This document shows, one piece after another, positions 4,795 through 9,603 of a DNA stretch of 9,603 nucleotides. Each line of letters opens with the position of its first letter. The first letter of the stretch is position 1. Made by a program: the position numbers and the translations under genes. Source of the DNA: Flavobacteriaceae bacterium. GTDB lineage: Bacteria > Bacteroidota > Bacteroidia > Flavobacteriales > Flavobacteriaceae. Location: positions 1 through 9,603 of the forward strand of contig JAESTN010000098.1 of assembly GCA_016763595.1 (NCBI GenBank). Direction: 5' to 3'. The notes below the pieces were generated by a model. It did no database searches. It saw only the letters and a list, made by a program, of their open reading frames with translations, and was not told the origin of the DNA.

Positions 4795-7043
4795 AAAACA
4801 TAGACAGTTATACACATCTTCGTGGTGAATCTCTTTTTGTAGATGATATGATGATTCGACAAGATGCCCTTTTTGGTTTGTGTTTCGATTCGCCAAAAGC
4901 ACATGGAAAAATTACCAAGGTAGATTATAGCAAAGCGGCAGCATTAGAAGGTGTTGAACGCATATTTACCTACAAAGACATTTTAGGCGAAAACCAAATT
5001 GGAGGGATCATTCCAGATGAACCGCTGTGGGCAGAAGATGAAGTGCATTTTTGGGGGCAACCCATCGCTTTTATAGTCGCTACTTCTGAAGCCATTGCAA
5101 AAAAAGCACGTGCTTTAATAGAGATCGAAATAGAAGAATTGCATGTAATTACCACTGCCAAAGAAGCCAAAGAAAAAGGAAGTTTTATCAATGCACCAAG
5201 ATCCTTTAACTTAGGAAATACATCGGATACTTTTAAAAACTGCGACTATGTTTTTGAAGGAGAAACCTTTTCTAATGGTCAAGAGCATTTGTATTTAGAA
5301 ACTCAAGGTTGTTATGTAGAACCTAAAGAAAACGGAAATATAAAAATCACCTCCTCTACACAAGGCCCTACACAAGTTCAAAAAACGGCTGCCAAAGTTT
5401 TGGGCATTCCCATGCATAGAATTGAAGTAGATGTGATTCGCTTGGGTGGTGGATTTGGAGGAAAAGAAGACCAAGCAACTCCGTGGGCTGTGATGGCTGC
5501 TGTGGCAGTGCAACATTTAAACAAGCCCGTAAAATACATGTTAAACCGACATGACGATTTAAGAATGACCGGGAAACGACACCCTTATTCTTCCTTTTTT
5601 AAAATCGGCTTAACAAAAGACCTAAAAATTCAAGGCTTTGAAGTGGAGTTTTTACAAAATTCGGGTGCAGCTGCAGATTTATCTCCTGCCATTGCAGAGC
5701 GTACCTTATTTCATGCCACCAATAGTTATTTCATTCCCAATGTAAAAACAACGGTATATAGTTGCAAAACCAACTTACCGCCAAACACCGCCTTTAGAGG
5801 TTTTGGAGGACCACAAGGAATGTTTGTCATTGAAAGTGCTATTGCCGCTGCCGCAGATAACATGGGCATTGATAAAGCGACCATTCAAGAAGCAAATTTA
5901 TTAGTTGAGAATGATGAATTCTCTTATGGTCAAATAGCAACAGAAGTACAGGCAACCAAAGCTTGGGAAACAGCCAAAGAAAAATTTAATTTAGAAGCAC
6001 TTCAAAAAGAAGTAAGCGATTACAATACCCAGAACTATCAAACCAAAAAAGGAATTTCGGTAATGCCAATTGCGTTCGGAATTTCATTTACCAATACGCC
6101 AATGAATCATGCAAGAGCGTTGATCCATATTTACCAAGATGGAAGTGTTGGTGTGAGTACGGGAGCGGTAGAAATGGGGCAAAGTGTGAATACCAAAATG
6201 CTGCAAGTAGCACAAGATATTTTGGGAATCTCAGCTGATTTGGTAAAACTAGAAAGTACCAATACCACCAGAGTTGCCAATACCTCTCCTTCTGCGGCAA
6301 GTTCTACGGCAGATTTGAATGGGAAAGCGGTTGAAATGGCCTGTAACAATTTGATTAAAAGATTGCAAAAAGTAGCGAGTACCCTACTTTCTAAAAACAT
6401 AGAAAGCATCACTTTTCAAGAAGGTGCTGTTTTTATTGATGGTTATAAAACGGCGCTTACTTGGGAAGCTGTCATTGCGCAAGCCATGTTAGAACGCGTA
6501 GCGTTAACAGAAAATGCACATTATGCCACACCCATCATTCATTTTGATAAAACAAAAGAAAAAGGACATCCATTTGCCTATCATGTATATGGAACCGCAA
6601 TAACAACCATTACCTTAGATTGTTTGCGTGGCACCTATGAAATTGATGCCGTTGATATTGTACACGATTTTGGAAAAAGCATGAATCTAGGCATCGATAT
6701 TGGTCAGGTTGAAGGGGCGCTGGCACAAGGAATTGGTTGGATGACGATGGAAGAAATTGCCTATGATACCGATGGTCGATTATTGTCTAATGCCTTGTCT
6801 ACCTATAAAGTTCCTGATGTGTTTTCTGCAGCAAAAAAAGTGGCAGTAGTTCCGTTAGAAACAGAAGGAAACCCGATGGCCATAAAAAAATCGAAGGCCG
6901 TTGGAGAGCCTCCATTAATGTACGGAATTGGAAGCTATTTTGCCATTCAACATGCGGTAAAAGCATTTAATAAAAACCACAAACTACAATTCAATGCGCC
7001 ATTTACTCCTGAAAAAGTATTGATGAGCTTGTATGAGAAATAA
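4791..7043 (+). CDS. xdhB: Xanthine dehydrogenase large, molybdopterin-binding subunit
   Basis: A 750-residue catalytic subunit of the xanthine oxidase family, which hydroxylates hypoxanthine to xanthine and xanthine to urate at a molybdenum centre in the cytoplasm. The residues that define mammalian xanthine oxidase are all present in the expected contexts: E226 in LGGGFGGKE (bovine E802), R304 in ERTLFH (R880), R336 and F338 in TAFRGFGGPQ (R912, F914), F433 and T434 in GISFT (F1009, T1010), and E706 in KAVGEPPL (the general base E1261). This supports purine substrates rather than aldehydes or CO. One cofactor loop reads EMGQSVNTKM, with Ser464 where many relatives have Gly. The start overlaps the preceding stop (ATGA). 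The ORF shows no lesions, in contrast to xdhA. No XdhC-type maturation gene is in the window. Confidence 0.95.
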   Translation: MKNIDSYTHLRGESLFVDDMMIRQDALFGLCFDSPKAHGKITKVDYSKAAALEGVERIFTYKDILGENQIGGIIPDEPLWAEDEVHFWGQPIAFIVATSEAIAKKARALIEIEIEELHVITTAKEAKEKGSFINAPRSFNLGNTSDTFKNCDYVFEGETFSNGQEHLYLETQGCYVEPKENGNIKITSSTQGPTQVQKTAAKVLGIPMHRIEVDVIRLGGGFGGKEDQATPWAVMAAVAVQHLNKPVKYMLNRHDDLRMTGKRHPYSSFFKIGLTKDLKIQGFEVEFLQNSGAAADLSPAIAERTLFHATNSYFIPNVKTTVYSCKTNLPPNTAFRGFGGPQGMFVIESAIAAAADNMGIDKATIQEANLLVENDEFSYGQIATEVQATKAWETAKEKFNLEALQKEVSDYNTQNYQTKKGISVMPIAFGISFTNTPMNHARALIHIYQDGSVGVSTGAVEMGQSVNTKMLQVAQDILGISADLVKLESTNTTRVANTSPSAASSTADLNGKAVEMACNNLIKRLQKVASTLLSKNIESITFQEGAVFIDGYKTALTWEAVIAQAMLERVALTENAHYATPIIHFDKTKEKGHPFAYHVYGTAITTITLDCLRGTYEIDAVDIVHDFGKSMNLGIDIGQVEGALAQGIGWMTMEEIAYDTDGRLLSNALSTYKVPDVFSAAKKVAVVPLETEGNPMAIKKSKAVGEPPLMYGIGSYFAIQHAVKAFNKNHKLQFNAPFTPEKVLMSLYEK

Positions 7044-7584
7044 GGAATTGAGGAGTTATTTAGGTAATTCAAAAAAAATAAATCTAAAAAATAAAGCGAT
7101 CAAACTAAACTACACAAAATCAAATATAGCACGAGGTGCAATTATATACAGTGCCGGAGATACCATTGCCGCCTTTTTATTGGATGAATTCTCCATGTAT
7201 CGATTGCTTGGAATGGTACTTATTGGAGCCACAGTATATGCCTTTGAAATTCCGAATTATTTTGCATGGATCGATCAGAAAACAGCCTCGTATACCGGAG
7301 TCAAAAAAACAATGGCTAAAACGGGATTGGCAATTGCCTACTTTAATCCTATTTGGATTTGGAGACATTTGGTTTTTATCAAACTCTTTTCAGGGCAGTT
7401 TGAGCAAATTAATTTGCATCTATGGTATATCGCTGGGATGTCGTTTTTAGTGAATATCCCCATATCATTCATTGCCAATTATGGCATTCAAAATAAAATA
7501 AACCTGCGTTGGCGCTTTTTAGCAAGTGCACTTTTCTCTGCACTTATGGCCATTTATTATGCGATGAGTGAAACCTTGTTTTAA
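7033..7584 (+). CDS. Conserved membrane protein of unclear family, overlapping xdhB
   Basis: A 183-residue protein with a basic N-terminal tail (residues 1-30) and about four or five predicted helices, at roughly 33-52, 56-80, 96-120, 126-150 and 160-180. Notable segments are YSAGDTIAAFLL (39-50), RLLGMVLIGATVYAFEIPNYFAWID (57-81, entered as key residues E72, P74, W79) and VNIPISFIANYG. The GD motif followed by a helix resembles the start of Mpv17/PMP22-type proteins, and the layout also recalls the alanine exporter AlaE; neither is secure. The ATG at 7033 overlaps the end of xdhB by 11 bases in another frame. A TTG at 7048 is a possible alternative; the next ATG (7196) would remove the first helix. 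Tight coupling suggests co-transcription with xdh, so a role in purine or urate movement is conceivable but unproven. No U-tract terminator follows on this strand. Confidence 0.75.
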   Translation: MRNKELRSYLGNSKKINLKNKAIKLNYTKSNIARGAIIYSAGDTIAAFLLDEFSMYRLLGMVLIGATVYAFEIPNYFAWIDQKTASYTGVKKTMAKTGLAIAYFNPIWIWRHLVFIKLFSGQFEQINLHLWYIAGMSFLVNIPISFIANYGIQNKINLRWRFLASALFSALMAIYYAMSETLF

Positions 7585-7598
7585 AAGGTTCCCGATAT

Positions 7599-7649
7599 AA
7601 AAAAACGCTTTACAAGATCTAAGTACCTTTCGTAGCCATTTCTAAAGCG
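7599..7649 (-). terminator. Probable terminator of the TetR-family gene
   Basis: On the minus strand CGCTTTA (7649-7643) begins just after the stop codon and pairs with TAAAGCG (7612-7606), followed by seven T (7605-7599). The loop is long (30 bases), which weakens the call, but the stem and T-run are placed exactly as expected. Confidence 0.5.
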
Positions 7650-7650
7650 A

Positions 7651-8262
7651 CTACATCTCGGCAAATGCCGCTCTCCCTTTACTTGTTAAATACGGATAAA
7701 TGGAATATTGAATGTTGGTTTTATAGTGTGTTTTATGGGCCTCTTCTACACCGCCTTCAATAATCTCTACAGAAGACAGGTAAAAATCTGAAAATACCTG
7801 AATGCGTCCATATAGATTTTCATATTCATTGGGCAATTCTTCTTGTCTAAAGATGTCCTGCATTTTTAATACTTCAATAATCTGCATAAATTGAAGTTTC
7901 CGAATGCCTAACAATTCTTTGTAATGTGTGGCAACTTTTTGATTGCTCTTCATTAAATGCACAAAATCTAGAAAAATAAATCGGTACTCAAAAATAAGAT
8001 CAAAAAGGTATTCTGTAAAATTCCCTAAAGTAGCCAAACTCAATTCTTCAGTTACTAATTTTTCGTGAATGCTATCCATACACGCCACCAATTCAAAATA
8101 CAAGGCCGTATCAATATCTTCTTTTTTATTAAAATGATAGGTTAAATTTCCAGGACTAATTTGTAAATATGCTGTTATTTTCCGCTGACTTACCGCAGAG
8201 AGTCCCTGCGAATTATACAGGTGTAAACTGGCATCTAAAATTCTCCTTTTTGTTACATTCAT
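7651..8262 (-). CDS. TetR/AcrR-family transcriptional regulator
   Basis: A 203-residue repressor-type protein. The N-terminal DNA-binding domain covers residues about 4-55: TKRRILDASLHLYNSQG (4-20), then a helix-turn-helix at about 24-44 ending in SPGNLTYHFNKKEDI (36-50), the classic TetR arrangement. The remaining 150 residues are the helical ligand-binding and dimerisation part, rich in Phe, Leu and Ile, with no family ligand signature I can read. The ATG at 8262 gives the standard N-terminus with few residues before the first helix. The gene is divergent from the DUF2867/monooxygenase pair; the shared 77-base region holds two near-identical palindromes (8280-8296, 8310-8326) that are the obvious binding sites. 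It probably represses the divergent genes and itself, and is released by a small molecule, perhaps a substrate of the monooxygenase. Confidence 0.92.
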   Translation of the reverse strand: MNVTKRRILDASLHLYNSQGLSAVSQRKITAYLQISPGNLTYHFNKKEDIDTALYFELVACMDSIHEKLVTEELSLATLGNFTEYLFDLIFEYRFIFLDFVHLMKSNQKVATHYKELLGIRKLQFMQIIEVLKMQDIFRQEELPNEYENLYGRIQVFSDFYLSSVEIIEGGVEEAHKTHYKTNIQYSIYPYLTSKGRAAFAEM

Positions 8263-8279
8263 GCGGCAAGATACATTAT

Positions 8280-8296
8280 TTAGTACAATTGCACTA
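8280..8296. promoter_or_regulatory. Operator O1, palindrome in the tetR/DUF2867 divergent region
   Basis: TTAGTACAATTGCACTA; the inner 16 bases (8281-8296) are a palindrome, TAGT-a-CAATTG-c-ACTA, broken by a single mismatched pair. It matches O2 at 16 of 17 bases, and the centres are 30 bp apart, about three helical turns, so two dimers would bind the same face. O1 lies in the -33 area of the rightward promoter. Confidence 0.7.
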
Positions 8297-8309
8297 TTTC
8301 AATTATTAA

Positions 8310-8326
8310 TTAGTACATTTGCACTA
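8310..8326. promoter_or_regulatory. Operator O2 containing the -7 box of the DUF2867 promoter
   Basis: TTAGTACATTTGCACTA, the second copy of the operator. Inside it TACATTTG (8314-8321) is an exact TAnnTTTG -7 box on the plus strand, and the TTG at 8289-8291 inside O1 could be the -33 element (spacer 22). A bound regulator would cover the promoter core, so repression by occlusion is the natural model. Transcription would start about 12 bases before the ATG at 8340. Confidence 0.7.
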
Positions 8327-8339
8327 GAACAAACAATCT

Positions 8340-8822
8340 ATGGTACAAGAAATTACCTTACCCGATACGAAGGGCATTCGAACTGCCCTTGACAAAGTTG
8401 ATTTTAAAGATGCCTATGCAACTACAAATCACAGCAATAATTTAGAAGAGATTGCCAAAATGATTTTTGATCAAAACCCAAGATGGTTGCAGACTCTCTT
8501 TAAAATTAGAGGTTTTTTCGGAGTTTATCTAGGCCTAAAAAAGCATGCACCGGCCGATTATAAAGATGATTTCAAGGTGGGAGGGCATGTCAAGTTTTTT
8601 AAGATTTATAGCATTGACCCCAATGAAATAATTTTAGGAGCAAACGACAACCACCTAAATTTCAGAGTGAGTATATACAATGCTGGTACTCTTAAAAACA
8701 ACATTCAACTTAGTACCTTAGTAAAATATCACAATAGAACTGGTAAAATATACATGCAGCTTATTGCGCCTTTTCATCGCATGGTGATTCGCTATATGTT
8801 GCAACGTGCAACTCAAAATTAA
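8340..8822 (+). CDS. DUF2867-family protein
   Basis: A 160-residue soluble protein matching the DUF2867 pattern: an N-terminal DFKDAYAT segment (21-28), NPRWLQTLFKIRG (about 46-58), a central GGHVKFFKI, NEIILGANDNHLNFRVS (about 94-110), and a C-terminal TLVKYHNRTGKIYMQLIAPFHRMVIRYML, whose HNRxGxxY and PFHR parts are the most typical. The biochemical function of the family is not established; members are often beside or fused to NAD(P)-binding or flavin proteins. Here it is the first gene of a TetR-controlled unit, with the monooxygenase start only 5 bases after its stop. The ATG at 8340 follows a short leader from the -7 box in O2. It has no signal peptide or membrane helix. Confidence 0.85.
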   Translation: MVQEITLPDTKGIRTALDKVDFKDAYATTNHSNNLEEIAKMIFDQNPRWLQTLFKIRGFFGVYLGLKKHAPADYKDDFKVGGHVKFFKIYSIDPNEIILGANDNHLNFRVSIYNAGTLKNNIQLSTLVKYHNRTGKIYMQLIAPFHRMVIRYMLQRATQN

Positions 8823-8827
8823 CGCGT

Positions 8828-9603
8828 ATGAAAATAGCTATTATTGGAGCAGGAATTGGTGGTTTAACAACAGCCTTAGCATTTGAAAAACTAGGCATCG
8901 ACTATCAAATATTTGAAAAAACACCCGAGATAAAACCTGTAGGAGCGGGAATCTGGCTAGCGCCAAATGCCTTGCAAGTATATGATTGGCTGGGTGTTTA
9001 CGATGCACTAAAAGACTGCGGAAATTTTATTGATCGAATTACCATTGGTACTCAAGACCTTGCTCCCTTATCAGACATGGACCAACAGTGTGTAAAAGAC
9101 ACCTTTGGCTATACAACCATTTCCATTCATAGAGCGGCACTACTCCATGTTTTACTGGATAAAATTCCGAATCATAAAATTACGTTAGGAAAATCATTTC
9201 TAAAATACGAAACGCTAAAAGCAGCGAAGATACAGGTGTTTTTTGAAGATCAAAGCTCGTATGAATTCGATCTACTTCTTGGAGCTGATGGCATTCAATC
9301 AACAGTTCGAAAGCAGCTTTTTCCAGAAAGCAAAACACGATATTCTGGACAAACCTGTTGGCGAGGTGTTTCTGACTACGATTTAGCCGCCGACTTTGAG
9401 CATCGAGGTGTGGAACTTTGGGGTGAACAGGTTCGCTTTGGTTTTACAAAAATAGCAGCCCATAAAGTGTATTGGTTTGCAGTGGCATTAAGTCCAGAAA
9501 ATCAAAAAGACAGTCCCAATACTTCCAAAGAGAAATTGGCTACTACCTATGCTAATTTTCATCCTATGGTTAGAGAAATAATTCAAGCTACCGAGTGTAA
9601 AAA
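8828..9603 (+). CDS. FAD-dependent monooxygenase (UbiH/PHBH-like), N-terminal part, truncated by window end
   Basis: An open frame from ATG 8828 to the window end, 258 complete codons with no stop. It starts MKIAIIGAGIGGLTTALAF, the dinucleotide-binding fold with G7-x-G9-xx-G12, followed by the acidic end of strand 2 (FEK, about 29-31). An Ile/Trp-rich GAGIWLAPNAL segment and the second FAD/NAD(P)H motif, LLGADGIQSTVRKQLF, follow, and then TCWRGV. These define class A flavoprotein monooxygenases, which use NAD(P)H and O2 to hydroxylate or epoxidise aromatic or polyketide-like compounds. The third flavin motif (GDAAH) and C-terminal part would lie beyond the window; family members are usually about 370-400 residues. 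The substrate is unknown. It is probably co-transcribed with the DUF2867 gene and controlled by the divergent TetR regulator. It is not convincingly TetX. Confidence 0.9.
   Translation, partial: MKIAIIGAGIGGLTTALAFEKLGIDYQIFEKTPEIKPVGAGIWLAPNALQVYDWLGVYDALKDCGNFIDRITIGTQDLAPLSDMDQQCVKDTFGYTTISIHRAALLHVLLDKIPNHKITLGKSFLKYETLKAAKIQVFFEDQSSYEFDLLLGADGIQSTVRKQLFPESKTRYSGQTCWRGVSDYDLAADFEHRGVELWGEQVRFGFTKIAAHKVYWFAVALSPENQKDSPNTSKEKLATTYANFHPMVREIIQATECK

Noticed and set aside
6131..6412. 93-codon minus-strand open frame inside xdhB
   Set aside because: It lies opposite conserved xdhB coding sequence and has no family features or promoter.
7136..7450. Open frame of 104 codons on the plus strand inside the membrane-protein gene
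   Set aside because: It is an out-of-frame shadow of 7033-7584 with no recognisable protein features.
7572..7590. AACCTT...AAGGTT hairpin at the end of the membrane-protein gene
   Set aside because: A 6-bp stem overlapping the stop codon with no T-run on either strand, so not supportable as a terminator.
8828..9603. TetX-type tetracycline-inactivating monooxygenase
   Set aside because: Only general class A flavin monooxygenase motifs match; there is no specific TetX similarity I can support, and the C-terminal half is missing.

Overview
The window looks like a chromosomal segment of a member of Bacteroidota, most likely a marine-type Flavobacteriia. The DNA is visibly AT-rich and clear Shine-Dalgarno sequences are almost absent. 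Several intergenic regions carry the Bacteroidota -7 promoter element TAnnTTTG. The protein families (short Crp/Fnr regulators ending in PESLSRIRK, TetR regulators of the SPGNLTYHF type, DUF2867 proteins) also fit this group. There are no RNA genes, insertion sequences, CRISPR arrays or phage genes, and no gene-free stretch longer than 300 bases.

Layout. (1) 1-477 is the 3' end of an unrecognised gene, closed by a strong hairpin terminator (500-541). (2) 634-1167 encodes an orphan membrane protein with three predicted helices. It converges on a minus-strand 5-formyltetrahydrofolate cyclo-ligase (1191-1739). (3) 1919-3297 holds a Crp/Fnr-type regulator followed by a short-chain dehydrogenase. 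Between them lies a TGAC...GTCA palindrome overlapping the regulator's stop codon, about 23 bases before a perfect -7 box, so the pair looks like a regulator and its target. (4) 3392-7584 is a xanthine dehydrogenase operon: small subunit (2Fe-2S plus FAD), large molybdenum subunit, and a membrane protein that overlaps the large-subunit gene. (5) 7651-8262 is a minus-strand TetR regulator, divergent from a DUF2867 gene and an FAD-dependent monooxygenase that runs off the window end. The divergent promoter contains two nearly identical 17-bp palindromic operators 30 bp apart; one includes the -7 box of the rightward promoter.

The most notable observation is the state of xdhA. The small-subunit gene is broken twice: a net one-base deletion near 3842-3844 and an in-frame TAA at 3970-3972. 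It now reads as two separate ORFs, one 2Fe-2S and one FAD. All eight cluster cysteines survive, and the downstream xdhB keeps every catalytic residue I could map from mammalian xanthine oxidase. This means recent inactivation, a sequencing or assembly error, or less likely a fission into a three-subunit enzyme. I found no convincing wholly new system. The tandem-operator TetR/DUF2867/monooxygenase unit and the unassigned membrane protein in the xdh operon are the parts with least known function.
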